Shown here: piece after piece, positions 1 to 15,189 of the stretch | Layout: each line of letters opens with the position of its first letter | How positions within the stretch are numbered: position 1 is the first letter of the stretch | Source: Lottia gigantea | Lineage: Eukaryota; Mollusca; Gastropoda; Lottiidae | Direction of reading: 5' to 3' | Length of the DNA stretch: 64,000 bases | Assembly: GCF_000327385.1 (NCBI RefSeq) | Contig: NW_008708986.1 | Coordinates: 3,873,857 to 3,937,856, forward strand | Translations under genes and position numbers: made by a program | Notes under the pieces: generated by a model | Database searches by the model: none | What the model saw: only the letters and a program-made list of their open reading frames with translations | Told to the model about the DNA's origin: nothing

Positions 1-2340
1 TATAGATGAGCAGTAACACCTTCATATTATCTTTACATTGATGAGCAGTTACATCTTTAGTAATATCTTTATATCGTTTTATTATATTGATGAGCAGTAA
101 CACCTTCATATTGTTTTTACATTGATGAGCAGTTACATCTTTAGTAATATCTTTATATCGTTTTATTATATTGATGAGCAGTAACACCTTCATATTGTTT
201 TTACATTGATGAGCAGTTACATCTTTAGTAATATCTTTATATCGTTTTATTATATTGATGAGCAGTAACACCTTCATATTATCTTTACATTGATGAGCAG
301 TTACATCTTTAGTAATATCTTTATATCGTTTTATTATATTGATGAGCAGTAACACCTTCATATTATCTTTACATTGATGAGCAGTTACATCTTTAGTAAT
401 ATCTTTATATCGTTTTATTATATTGATGAGCAGTAACACCTTCATATCATCTTTACATTGATGAGCAGTTACATCTTTAGTAATATCTTTATATCGTTTT
501 TACATTGATGAGCAGTAATATCTTTAGTAATATCTTTATATCGATTTATTATATTGATGAGCAGTAACATCTTTAGTAATATCTTTATATCGATTTATTA
601 TATTGATGAGCAGTAACATCTTTATATCGTTTTTACATTGATGAGCAGTAATATCTTTAGTAATATCTTTATATCGATTTATTATATTGATGAGCAGTAA
701 CATCTTTATATAGTTTTTACATTGATGAGCAGTAATATCTTTAGTAATATCTTTATATCGATTTATTATATTGATGAGCAGTAACATCCTTATATCTTTA
801 TTTACATTGATGAGCAGTAATTGATGAGCAGTAACACCTTCCTATCGTTTTTACATTGATGAGCAGTTACATCTTTAGTAATATCTTTATATCGTTTTAT
901 TATATTGATGAGCAGTAACACCTTCATATCATCTTTACATTGATGAGCAGTTACATCTTTAGTAATATCTTTATATCGTTTTATTTTATTGATGAGCAGT
1001 AAAACCTTCATATCATCTTTACATTGATGAGCAGTTACATCTTTAGTAATATCTTTATATCGTTTTATTTTATTGATGAGCAGTAACACCTTCATATCAT
1101 CTTTACATTGATGAGCAGTTACATCTTTAGTAATATCTTTATATCGTTTTATTTTATTGATGAGCAGTAACACCTTCATATCATCTTTACATTGATGAGC
1201 AGTTACATCTTTAGTAATATCTTTATATCGTTTTATTTTATTGATGAGCAGTAACACCTTCATATCATCTTTACATTGATGAGCAGTTACATCTTTAGTA
1301 ATATCTTTATATCGATTTATTATATTGATGAGCAGTAACATCTTTAGTAATATCTTTATATCGATTTATTATATTGATGAGCAGTTACATCTTTAGTAAT
1401 ATCTTTATATCGATTTATTATATTGATGAGCAGTAACATCCTTATATCTTTATTTACATTGATGAGCAGTAATTGATGAGCAGTAACACCTTCCTATCGT
1501 TTTTACATTAATGAGCAGTTACATCTTTAGTAATATCTTTATATCGTTTTATTATATTGATGAGCAGTAACACCTTCATATCATCTTTACATTGATGAGC
1601 AGTTACATCTTTAGTAATATCTTTATATCGTTTTATTTTATTGATGAGCAGTAACACCTTCATATCATCTTTACATTGATGAGCAGTTACATCTTTAGTA
1701 ATATCTTTATATCTTTATTTACATTGATGAGCAGTAATTGATGAGCAGTAACACCTTCCTATCATTTTTACATTGATGAGCAGTTACATCTTTAGTAAAA
1801 TACCGTTTTATTATTTTGCTAAGCAGTAACACCTTCATATCGTTTTTACATTGATGAGCAGTTACATCTTTAGTAATATCTTTATATCGTTTTATTATAT
1901 TGATGAGCAGTAACACCTTCATATCATCTTTACATTGATGAGCAGTTACATCTTTAGTAATATCTTTATATCGTTTTATTATATTGATGAGCAGTAACAC
2001 CTTCATATCATCTTTACATTGATGAGCAGTAACACCTTCATATCGTTTTTACATTGATGAGCAGTTACATCTTTAGTAATATCTTTATATTTTTTTTTTA
2101 CATTGAGGAGCAGTAACATCTTCATATCGTTTTCACATTGATGAGCAGTACATCTTTAGGAACATCTTTAAATCGTTTTGTACATTGATGTGTAGTAGCC
2201 TCTGAAGATATTTTGTAGCATTTTTATATCTCTGTATCGTTTTTAACATAAATGAGCAATAACATATTTTTATCGCTTTAACATTGATGAACAGTAACAT
2301 CACCAGTAAGTAATAAGGCATAATTAGAGGGAAAATACAG
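1..2340. repeat. 84-bp-unit tandem array (satellite), truncated by the left window edge
   Basis: The array is built from an 84-bp unit made of two related halves, each starting TTGATGAGCAGT(A/T)AC. The halves differ in their continuation, either CACCTTCATAT or ATCTTTAGTAATATC. It is regular between about 900 and 1320 (unit starts near 903, 987 and 1071) and decays after about 2150. A junction variant containing the doubled motif GCAGTAATTGATGAGCAG recurs near 785, 1435 and 1708, which suggests higher-order blocks. Because 84 is divisible by 3, the minus strand stays open over long stretches as a 28-residue peptide repeat; I regard this as a by-product and not a gene. Base 1 is already inside the array, so its true length is unknown. 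Confidence 0.95.
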
Positions 2341-3184
2341 TTCGTACACATGTGGAAGAGTTCGGGTAACCATCATGAAAAGGAACATCTTTAAATAGTT
2401 ATATGATATATCAAGACAGTGTGTACTGTAGAAACACCTCTTACATAACAGACAGAAATTGTTCTAGTTATATGAATGGAGAAGATGTTCCGTATACTTC
2501 AATAAACAAATCTACACATAAATTAATAGATTATAAAAGTTAATTGTACGGAAACTCTATGACAATTGACAGTCAGGTTATTTAAGGACATTTCAAGTAA
2601 GTTTCTAAACTTATCAAACGGCGTCTAAACCGAGACGAGAGCATCTTACATTTGTTTGTTAATCACCAGTACAACTTTGCATTTCAACCAAATTAAACAG
2701 TGGCTTACACCCCTACACTGGGTCAAAGTAACTTTTTCTTGAAAACTTTTGTACTTGTAAATCTCGAGTAACGTAAAGTAAACATAACATTTGTGGCCAA
2801 GTATAATTAAATAGAGCTGTACACCTAACTTTTAAGCATTTTTAGCACTATACTACTTCGAAAGTTATACTCGAACGTGAACAAACACCTGCTTATAAAG
2901 TTTTTCCAGTATGCGATGAAAAAGAAACCTCTATAATATACTACTTCTTGTTTCTAGAATTGGATGTCTGAAATTGTAATTTTCCCCCCATATCTTAAAA
3001 ATATGAAGAGATTGGTATACGGATGAATAAGTGAGAAAGTCTTCTGTACAGGCGGATGTTTATACCAGGCAGTGGTCTACTTTCGATTTGCATACTCAAA
3101 ATAAAATATTGAATAATTTCCTGAGAAAGTTATGTATCGAATTTCGTGATTTAACATGGAAAGAGACGGCAAATGAATTGTTGG
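2341..3184. other. No gene recognised
   Basis: AT-rich single-copy-looking sequence between the satellite array and the first SINE-like copy. I see no exon with paired splice sites and no repeat I can match elsewhere in the window. Confidence 0.5.
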
Positions 3185-3345
3185 AAATGAAATAAATTGA
3201 GTTTTACGTCCTACTTTTATGCAAGATGTGGAATAATGAAGACGGTCAACGCACATTGAGGGGAATTTTTCCAGGACAGCGGCAGTGGCCTGCTCTTTTG
3301 CGATTTCGTACTGTCGAGGGTTTTTAAACGGGGCTTCGGTTTATT
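3185..3345 (-). mobile_element. SINE-like interspersed repeat, copy 1 (reverse)
   Basis: Read on the minus strand it matches copies at 3795-4022 and 11412-11628 in the same order: ATAAACCGA, CCTCGACA, AAGAGCAGGC, a run near TTCCCCTCA, GTCTTCATTA, and AGTAGGACGTAAAACTC, ending in ATTTCATTT. It looks like a short retroposon or the 3' tail of a LINE. I see no intact RNA polymerase III A/B-box pair. It is diverged and looks old. The family name is not known to me. Confidence 0.7.
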
Positions 3346-3794
3346 AATGATTTTTCAATATCAGCCCCTCACAGGGGGAAACCAGGTTGAAAAATTCCAA
3401 AGGTATTATTGCGCGAGCAAATGCAGAACTCTCTTAGCCACCCAAATAAATTTTTGGAGGAAGTCCTGATTTAATTAAGGGGAATAACTCATACAATGCC
3501 GAGTGCCGCCAGGCTTCACGGGACGTGAGCATTCTCAAACACCTTATCACTGATGATGCCACGATATGGTTATTTTATTTCCTGAATATTTTCATTATAC
3601 TGAGATCCAATGAACTAATGAACGTTGCAACGGATCTCGTCTGTCTAGTCTCATTAAACAGAGCCAGATAATTGACATTAAGAGACCAAGAAACCAATTA
3701 ATAACTGAACCCTCCAAAGAGAAAATTATCACCCGTCTCGACGAGTGGCCTCGGTGGCACATATTAAATAGCAAACCCCTATCCTGATTCAAGG

Positions 3795-4022
3795 GGCATT
3801 GAATAGTCGTTCAGATGGGACAATAAACCGAGGCCCTGTGTTCTACAGGCTGTGCATGTTAAAGATCCCTCGACAGTTTGGAATCGAAAAAAGAGCAGGC
3901 TAATGCCGCTTTTCTGGCAAAATTTCCCTCATTGCACCCTGCATGGCGTTGCCAGTCTTCATTAGCCCACATGGCGCAGAAAAGTATGACGTAAAACTCC
4001 ATTCATTTCATTTCATTTTCAA
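3795..4022 (+). mobile_element. SINE-like interspersed repeat, copy 2
   Basis: Same family as 3185-3345 but in opposite orientation, so the two form a loose inverted pair about 450 bp apart. It starts near AGTCGTTCAGATGGGAC, continues with CTACAGGCTGTGCATG and AAAGATCCCTCGACA, and ends in the tail CCATTCATTTCATTTC. The repeated CATTT tail is typical of a retroposed 3' end. It lies just downstream of the predicted thymosin 3' end. Confidence 0.75.
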
Positions 4023-4636
4023 GGGGCTTTGAAGAATGAGTATCAAAATAGGATTCGCCAAGCCGCTTAAAAGCATACCAGGCATTAAAAATTGCACCTA
4101 TCGAACTGTTTAACTTCCAAACAGATGCGGATCTTATGCATTTGTCCCGAGGTCAGCACCACAAAAGGGGCATACAAACACCTGGGACAGGATGAAACAC
4201 CAAAATAAATTTTTTTTAGCCAATCAATGGATTTGTTCCATCATTAGCATTTATTTTTTGACAGAAATAGTACACAATAACATGATTCGCATGAGCAAAA
4301 GTGGAATTACAAAACATAACGTTCACTGAAAACATTGTGACCAATTACAAAAGTTTGAACACGGCTGTATCTTGTCTGCGTCAGGAATATGTTGCTAAAT
4401 TTAGATTCAGTCACGTGATTTTCAAGTTGGAACACAAACAAATGTTAACACCAAAATCTGAGTCACAAACACCAATTTCGACTTGTACTTGTCCCGAATA
4501 GTTCCTGATCTTAAGTAGGCCAATAAGTTGAGCTTGACGACAGAATTACAGACCACAATATCTTTTGGCAGGATGGCAACATAGGTGACGTTATATTTAC
4601 AATATTGTCTTTAAATTCACTGTTCATGTTAACTTT

Positions 4637-7436
<2,800 letters not shown>

Positions 7437-8062
7437 CTACAATTTAACATTGGCATTTGGCATTTTTAACACGAGATATATTTTGAAGTCAAACCATCTA
7501 TGAGAGCCAAGAAGAAAATAATGGGTTTTACATATTAAGCTCTCAATGAAGCAATTAGATTAATTGGCTAAGGTATAGATTTGCCCATCGACTAGGCATG
7601 ATGCAGGCCTACACCCACCACACCAAGGTTCAAAATGACATATCATAGTTTCATTATTGGAAATCGGTGAACTTGTATAGTTAGTGAGATTTATGAGTAA
7701 AATGAATAGAAATAACCTCAAATAAATTAAATATTCTGATGTCAAAATTAACTCTCTTCAAAAAATTGGGAATGTGTAAATAGAAAATTATTCACTTATG
7801 CAGCAGATGCTCAGATTTCATGGCTAATTTATTACCCAACTCAGACATTTCACGAGACAACAAAAACAATTTCGTCTGCTTCACAAAGTCAACGTGCCCC
7901 CGAAATTTTCTTCAGCTGCAAAATCGATAATAACAAAAGGCGGCTTTTAAAATATCGTCTGTGGTGCTAAAAGAGAAAAATCAACTAGAAATTGAATGGC
8001 TAAAAAGAGGAATGAATGAAAACAATTAAATGCAATGAATCAAAATAGTTGACAAAACTTAC

Positions 8063-8150
8063 TGTTGGAGATGACACGTGTGTCTTCCTTGAGCTTCTCG
8101 TTTGCTTTATTACTAGACAAACTGAATCACTTTTAATCATGCAGCCTATT
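8063..8150 (-). other. Probable non-coding first exon of the thymosin gene
   Basis: On the minus strand the sequence TCTCCAACA is followed by a strong donor GTAAGTTTTG, with the cut at 8063. The next usable acceptor in that direction is the one at about 7379 in front of the thymosin start codon. Vertebrate beta-thymosin genes have a non-coding first exon, so the arrangement fits. The upstream end and promoter are not resolved, so 8150 is approximate. Confidence 0.45.
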
Positions 8151-9639
8151 TACTTCCTCGACAGAATGTCCTTCCGCGGTTAGAATAATCCATTCAATAA
8201 CACTACAATCACAATTAGTTTTTCAAATAGAATTTCCGATATTAAATTAAATTTTAGAATGAATTTTTGTTACTTCATATCGACGAACACATTTTTAAAG
8301 AATTTATATAATTTTTTTCAAGGGACTATTTTCTCGGATCAGTGATTCATGTTCAAGTGAATAATGTTGTTTTTCTGAATATTCCACATACTTTGAAATC
8401 CATGACTAACATCGTGAATCTTATTATTAGAATTAAACGTAATATATATATTTATTTAGCATATATTGTCTAAATTTGGAAGATTTAAAAATTACAGTAG
8501 ATTAAAAGATAAAGGAATGAAATTTAAAAGGGTGTGCCGCCGGTTACTATGGAAACCCTACCCTATCTAGATATTGAGGATATGAAAGATATTTGAAAAT
8601 GATGGCACCATTAGCACGGTTCCATTGCATGCAGTATTGATAAAACGGAAGTCACGACCTAATACGCTGGACAGATGGCATGAAACACGAGATGATAAAA
8701 GTTTAGATAGAAATTTGACATGAAAGGGTCGGGTTCTAGGTTTGAAATGTTTGAAATTCGAAGATAAACAAAAGAAATCTATAATCTTTATGGCAGAGTA
8801 TCTTATTTCTACACACATAGCATTCATTCACACTATCATTTGGCAGACAAAGAGCCTCGTGAATATATGTTCATAATGTGTATGCAAAATCTATTGTTAT
8901 CCCATGTTATACGGGCTTTCTCAAATGGAAATCGACAAAATGTAGGTAATTGTAATATTATGAGCCCATTGTGTTCTCTATTACTTTTTCTGCATGAAAT
9001 TGAACACACCTCCAGGCTAATGAATGTGGGCAATTGTGTGAAGTGTGTAATGAGGAAAATTTTCCAATTCAGTGTCATTACCAGTGGTTCAACTAGATGA
9101 ATGGGTTGGGACACCTTCCAAGGGATTTCATTTTTACATATGCTGTCCTCCATTTTTTCCACTTCTCAGGGACCCATGGATTCGGTTCAACCAGTTCCTG
9201 TGGAGCCAATAGCCATAACCTTGTAAGTTAGTTAACCTCGGTCTAGTCTATTTTCGATGACTTCAAAATTAAAACCAACATGTACAAAATATTCGTTACA
9301 GAATGTGAAGTAGGGTAGAAAATTTAATTGAAACATGTAAACATGTCAGTAAGTATGTAGGAAGTTAAATAAATGTGGGTCATGCTCTCTTATTTCAATT
9401 GGGATAATTCAATCTTATGTACAATGATTCAAGTACATTTTTTAGTACAGTAATCTTGTTAGTAGTCTGACTTTTTAACTACATCTTTAGTTTTTTTGGG
9501 TTTTTTTTTCTGTGTTTTACAAACATCAATCACTCATGATGTGAATAAATTCGTCCGTCTATTCTAACCAATAAAAACTCTGTTGACAGTGAATCCACTA
9601 TACAAGTTATTGTTATACTCAATGGATATTCCATAAATC
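8151..9639. other. Intergenic; no gene recognised apart from one exon-like segment
   Basis: AT-rich sequence upstream of the thymosin gene. The only item of note is a 53-nt segment at 9170-9222 with good plus-strand splice signals, overlapped by a minus-strand open segment at 9093-9197 (see findings). No partner exons were found for either. Confidence 0.4.
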
Positions 9640-9957
9640 TTAAAAAGTGATACTACGTCTCAGAATGAACATAAAATTTAGGTTCTCAAGAATTGTCAAT
9701 ATGAGTATATATTCATCAGTTAGCTTACCTGGTGTCATAAAGCTACAACAGAATCACTTGGAAAAATTTGAAAATTCATAAAACTAAGTAATTATTACAT
9801 GTATATATACGCTTGATATTGAGCGTTTTTCAATAGTTAATTGCATATTTTTGGATTTTATAAGGATCTTGTTATGTTATTTATGACACCAGATATATCT
9901 ACTGGCTCTTACAATTCTTAAATTTTATGTTAATTCTAAGGCGTAGTATCACTTTAA
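9640..9957. mobile_element. MITE with long terminal inverted repeats, TTAA-flanked (family 1, copy A)
   Basis: The two ends are reverse complements over roughly 60-110 bp, with mismatches. The left arm reads AAAGTGATACTACG, then CATAAAATTTA, then TACCTGGTGTCATAAA; the right arm mirrors it. TTAA is present at both edges (9640-9643 and 9954-9957), which is the target site of piggyBac-type elements, though the right edge is ambiguous because of adjacent A's. It has no coding capacity. The same family recurs at 35272-35521. Confidence 0.8.
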
Positions 9958-11411
9958 AACCCAGTAAATAAAGCGTTTATTGATCATCAACATTGGCATT
10001 TTTAGCGGATCATAGACACTTTCTTATGCTTATACATTTTACGTTTCCTTAGTAAAATATAAAGAAGTTTGGTGGGAATTTGAACCAGTTTCACTAGTTA
10101 CCAAATCACAAGATAGCCCAATTTATCTCTGTAGACAATATCAATGATCTATGCAGTGAAAGTGTTGAGATCTTCTATAAACCAGCTGGTCTTCTCTGAT
10201 AAAAGTGTTATTTCCTTTAGATATTTATATTTCTAAACATTTGCCATTCTACCTCTAAAATCAACCCACTAGAGCGTTAAATTGACAGAATTTTCTAGGG
10301 GATGATTTGGGTCTTGAATATATGTAAATAACGGTATGCAGTGTGATATGAAGGAAATTTCATCATGACGGTGTCGGTATTACTTTTTGATTTTCAATGC
10401 TCGAATAGTTTAGTCTTGATGATTGTTTAAAGATACTTAAATATTCTGTATTCCACTTGTAGATGCTGTTGACTGGCTTGTTCATGATTGGACTTACGGC
10501 ATGTTGTGTGCTATGAGGGGAACTAGATCAGAACAGCGGTATAAGTTATATATTGTTGATTTTCAAATGTCAAAGATTGTTAGATTGTTATCATCTAAAA
10601 AGGAAGCACAGGTTTCCTCGTATACTACACCATATTTCCTCTGTCGTATAGCAGACATGATAACGATCAGATTATCAAATATGTTCAAGGATATTTATTT
10701 TCATATCGTGTCATGTTACAACAGAGGATTCGTTATCATTGTTACAATGCTTATTAAAGTAATAATTACAGAAAAATATATAGATTTAAAATCATAAACT
10801 CAATTATGTTGAGTTAGAATAAAAGACAACTGTACAACAGTTTTTATACTTTAAGCTGATATAAATTAGGAATGATAACATGTATGTTAGTCTTGTTCAA
10901 AAAATTTAAAAGGAGCCTTAATGAAATTTAAGCTATTTCGGCTTGTGCAAGAAGATTCGAGCCACTCTAATTGGTGAATATAATGTCTTTGTGTCGACGA
11001 AGCTAGAGCTCTAATTACTATGTATTACCGTATACGTATCTAGTAGATCATACCAAGTTATTATCATGTAGAAAAGTAAGATGAGCATAATAACATGGTT
11101 AACAGGTTGTCAGAAGGTAACAATAGGTGTATTTCACTATGGAATTAATTAATAATTTATCATTAACCCATGTAATTAGAGATATATCGTAATCCTTTCC
11201 TAGACGATAAGTAATCCTTTGTCTATTATGATGCTGAAAGTAAAACTCGATGAATCTTCGTAGATGGCAGGTTAACATCCGCTTCGAGCTGATTTTGATA
11301 CCACAGACTGTACTGTAGATTGGCTCTTCATGCTTTAGAATTTGTAGTAGTCTTTTGACACAGAATACTGGTTTTCCCCGGTTAGTGATGCAGATTAGGA
11401 GGGCCGACATG
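9958..11411. other. Intergenic; no gene recognised
   Basis: No supported exon. A stretch near 10280-10345 resembles a decayed copy of the left end of the MITE at 45653-45997 (shared GGGTCTTGAAT and ATGTAAATA). Open frames of about 100 codons on both strands (for example 10501-10797 and 11099-11410) show no domain and no paired splice structure. Confidence 0.4.
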
Positions 11412-11628
11412 GAAAAAGCATCAAGTCGTTCGGATGGAACAAACCGAGGCCATGTGTGCTACAGGCTGTGCACGTTAAAGATCCATCGACAATTGAAAAT
11501 CGAAAAAGAGTAGGCTTATGCGGCTGTCCTTGCAAAATGTCCCTCATTGCACCCTGCATTGTGTTGTCCTTTCCATTAGCCCACAAGGTGCAGAAAAGTA
11601 GGACGCAAAACTCCATTCATTTCATTGA
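11412..11628 (+). mobile_element. SINE-like interspersed repeat, copy 3
   Basis: The best-preserved copy of the family. Its landmarks in order are AGTCGTTCGGATGGAAC, CCGAGGCCATGTG, CTACAGGCTGTGCACG, AAAGATCCATCGAC, AAAGAGTAGGCTTATGC, CCCTCATTGCACCCTGC, TTAGCCCACA, AGTAGGACGCAAAAC and CCATTCATTTCATT. It aligns throughout with the copy at 3795-4022. Confidence 0.8.
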
Positions 11629-13316
11629 CGCAGACTACTGTTTGGTTAAATTTGGCATGATACTGATATTTTTAAGAGCGCTAATCTATCTGCAACACCT
11701 AAAGAATTAATCATAAGGAGTTTTTATATTTTGTAAAGATATGATCAGTTGTTTTTGTGCAAAATAAAACTTGTTTGTCTTGATTCTTCTCGTCTTTTTT
11801 CTCAATTTTCATAGTATTCTGAACAAATGTTGGTGGGATTGAGGCTCGTACCACTAGTTTTGACGTGGGTATAAGGTATAGCCTATAGTTATGGTCATTT
11901 CAGTCTGTGGATATAAAGGCCCTTGCCCTTCTGCAAAAATCTGGAACACTAAAATCTTAAGTTGAAAATTTGTCAAACAGACTCAAGGAGAGTTTTTCTT
12001 GGAGTGGACTACTGGCTGGTTTGATATGCCCTCTCTGTGTTCCTAGGTTAATTTAAGTATTGTTTAAAGAAGAATCTTACGGTAAACCTAGCCAACCTTA
12101 AGGTTGTCCTGAATTTTTTTAAAACCCGGCCTGGGTGTGAGTTGAAATCAGCTGGGGTTAGAAATAATACCAACTGTGCAGTTAATCTGTAATCACTTTT
12201 CCAGCGAACAATGTTTCAATCCTAATAAGATACTGTTGTATTTCATTGTCTTACAATACATATTTTGTGTTTGTATTTCCTTATCTTTCTTTTGTTGCTA
12301 AGCTCAAAAAGCCCCAATTATAGTTCCCATGTTCCAGGTTATCGTGGCCAAGAAAAAGATTTATTTGCAGTTCGCACTTACTCTGTTCATTCTGATTCAT
12401 TTTATTTTTATATTTTTAAGACAATATAAATGGTTCATTTTCCATTGGAAACTACAAGATCTCGACCCAAACTTACAGATCGGGCTGTTTATTAATTGTT
12501 ATTAACTACTAATGCAAATATTTACACGACTACAGTCCTTGGCAAGAAAATCTACCACTTTTTAAAACTTTTCCTCATTCGTCAGGGCATGGTGTCACCA
12601 TGATTGTATTTTTCTAAATATGATATTGATTTATTTCCATGTATAGAAGTTAGCTGAACACATTTTACTCAAGTTACGAAATCTCATTATATAGATTATG
12701 ACATTCTGGTAGGAATAAAAATGTAAAATAGTAGACCTAAAAGTTTGCCAAGATGTTTTGGCAGTTTGTCGAAATTGTTTTTGTAGTTGGTAATTTATTG
12801 CATACATTTATATGAAATATGCATTGTGTTTGTGTTGTTAAAATAGTCAAATACTCTTATTGAGATTACAACTTTATTACCTATAGTATGTTACCTATTT
12901 CTCTATACCTAACAATAGCATTGTAATGGTATGGCCTATAAAGGCATGTTACTGGTTTATTCACATATTGCTCCTTCCCGTTTCGCCCATTTCCAATTCC
13001 CATTTACCAACTTCCCCTTTGAATCAATGCATTATTTTATTGTACCAAATGTAATAATAATGAAAGAATATTCTTTTAAATTGCATTTAATTAGGTTTTA
13101 AGCTTTAAATGGGTGTGTTTATTTTGGTGCCGTGCCTTACATAGGCTCGCTTATTTTAGTTGAAACCTTCAAAATAAGTAGGGAAAATATTTCTCTACAT
13201 AGGCTACTGATGTTTATTTTCCTTAAATCCGTACATTAGTTTTCCAATATTTACAAAAATCAGACAAAAAAAAACGGGGCGACTGTAAAATGTCATCTTT
13301 ACTATGTCAAACTACG
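11629..13316. other. Intergenic; nothing recognised
   Basis: AT-rich sequence without a supported exon, RNA gene or clear repeat. Confidence 0.4.
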
Positions 13317-13592
13317 ACGAATTTCGCCTTATACCTTGACTACAATATCCACCTTTCTTGTATCACATAATGCAGCGATTTGATTGAATTGTGACGCCAG
13401 CGGATACAGCCAACCAGAATCCTCGACAGAAAGACCGTTAACATTTGCAGACTTTCTGTCGATAGTTATTTGACGTGTTCATCTTTTAGATTTGTTGCTT
13501 TTAGTTTGTAAAAGTCTCCTTCCTATTATCATCTTGAATAATCCCATACAACCGGTTGTACAAGGAAGGTGGTGTTACTCAATGTCATGGGA
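13317..13592. mobile_element. Inverted-repeat MITE (ACCTTGAC family), degenerate copy
   Basis: The left end reads TTATACCTTGACTACAATAT followed by CCACCTTTCTTGTATCA. A degenerate reverse complement is at the right end (TTGTACAAGGAAGGTGG). The left end and the interior (GATTTGATTGAATTGT, CTTTCTGTC) match the better-preserved copy at 39187-39433. Confidence 0.65.
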
Positions 13593-15189
13593 AATAAACA
13601 GTTAAGCTATAATAAAAATTTGTTTCTTTGATTTTCTCTGAACTAAAGGGTGTATATAGTTTGACGAAAAGAAAATTGGATTGAATATAATTGGACAGAT
13701 ATTAAAGGAAAAAATAGAGTGATAGCCTAAGTTTGTACACAGGGAAGATTTTAAAAAGAAGTAATACCAACAGAACGTCATCTTGGCTGCAAGACCTCAG
13801 CATTTAGTGAAAATAGGTCTTTACAGCTCAAGGTGGACGTTGGGTTCCTGAATTTATAAAAGATTGTCAATTGCTCACCTTAAATGTTTAATGCTTCCAC
13901 ACGTTAGTGGTAGTTCCTGTTTTCATTTTGCCAAGCAATTCGATCATAACCATCGATTTTAAGAAGAAATATTGAGTTGGAATATCAAATTATGAGGTCA
14001 TATTCAGAATATTTATAAATCTATTTACAAGGAGAACGTGTCATAAAATTCCAAAGAGTTAATATCTCAGCAAATCCCTCAGGATTACTTAAAACCCCAA
14101 TTTCCATGATAAAGCCGAAAGAACCAAGAATTGTATGATGCAGATATATCGATTATCGGTTATAGTATTTTAAATAAAGGCATAAAATGTTATTTGATGT
14201 CCGTCGATGAACTTCAACCTAGACTATACCTATGACCATTTCCAAAACGGAACATCGTACGTCAAAACATTTCTTTTTGATCAACTGATTCTCGTCACCT
14301 CCGCCTGTTATTGACACAATTATTGACACAATTATTGAGACTGGACGACACGATCCCTTGAAAGTTGCTCATTTAACAGAAAATTATCATCCATTGATTG
14401 TAACGAATACGAACGCATAGAAAAACGTAATGTAATAGCAGCTTATCAAATCGCAGTAATGATGTACTCCAAACCGCTCGTATAATATTATCATACCGCG
14501 TTGGCTTACCGAAATGAGCAGAATAACATAGCTTATCTTTGTTTTGATTAATTTATAATGATATGTAATGATGGCCGTCTTCATAGAATTTAAAATGTTA
14601 TGATGCCCGTCTACATTATATTAGGAAAGTACTGACACCCGTCTTCAGAGAAGTTTAAAAGTAATGACGTCTATTTGAGAAAAGGAATGTAAAATCAATT
14701 CTTAAGTTGATACAAACGTCGCTACTATATAACTGTATAACATATATACACTATTATACGATGTCAAGTAGAGGATATAAGTAATTAAAATGTCCCACCC
14801 AGTAAGGAAACAGGTTTCAATCAAATTGGAAAGATTGGTGACAACCTAATTACTCTGTTATTATTATTCATTATACGAACACTACTGACCTAATCTTCAG
14901 GAGTGAAAGCATAGACTTGTAAGGTCATTTCATGAAGGGTCCGTGACTTTTTTTTTAAATCGTCCTTTCTTGAGACTCCGCTATCTATAGAATTAGTAAG
15001 TTGGAGGTATATTTGAAGGGATTAGGCGATTTTCGTGCAGAGAAGTACCTCTGAAGACTATGTACATATTGAAGATCCAAATCAACCCCCGAAAATGACG
15101 AATCATGCCTTTTGGAAAAGAGTAGGAAGAATGAGAAAGCATTGTGGTCAAGTTGGTCTCACACTGAAAACAAATATTAGGAAAGAAAT
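13593..15189. other. Intergenic; nothing recognised
   Basis: No supported gene. It ends at a candidate polyadenylation signal for LARS1 (AATAAA on the minus strand at 15195-15190), about 560 nt past that gene's stop codon. Confidence 0.4.

Noticed and set aside
536-2006. Minus-strand frames encoding a 28-residue repeat, up to 179 codons
   Set aside because: Produced by the 84-bp satellite; no splice signals, no flanking unique coding sequence, and the frames break repeatedly.
1-2340. Hammerhead ribozyme in the satellite, prompted by the motif TTGATGAG
   Set aside because: The core needs CUGAUGA and a downstream GAAA with flanking stems. The C is replaced by T throughout and no GAAA partner occurs in the unit.
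10463-10797. Possible exon starting after CCACTTGTAG (DAVDWLVHDWTYG ...)
   Set aside because: The acceptor is plausible, but there is no in-phase partner upstream, no donor that preserves the frame, and I recognise no domain; the rest reads as AT-rich non-coding sequence.
11395-11710. Frames of 73-103 codons on both strands around 11.4-11.7 kb
   Set aside because: They overlap the SINE-like copy at 11412-11628, so the frames are incidental.
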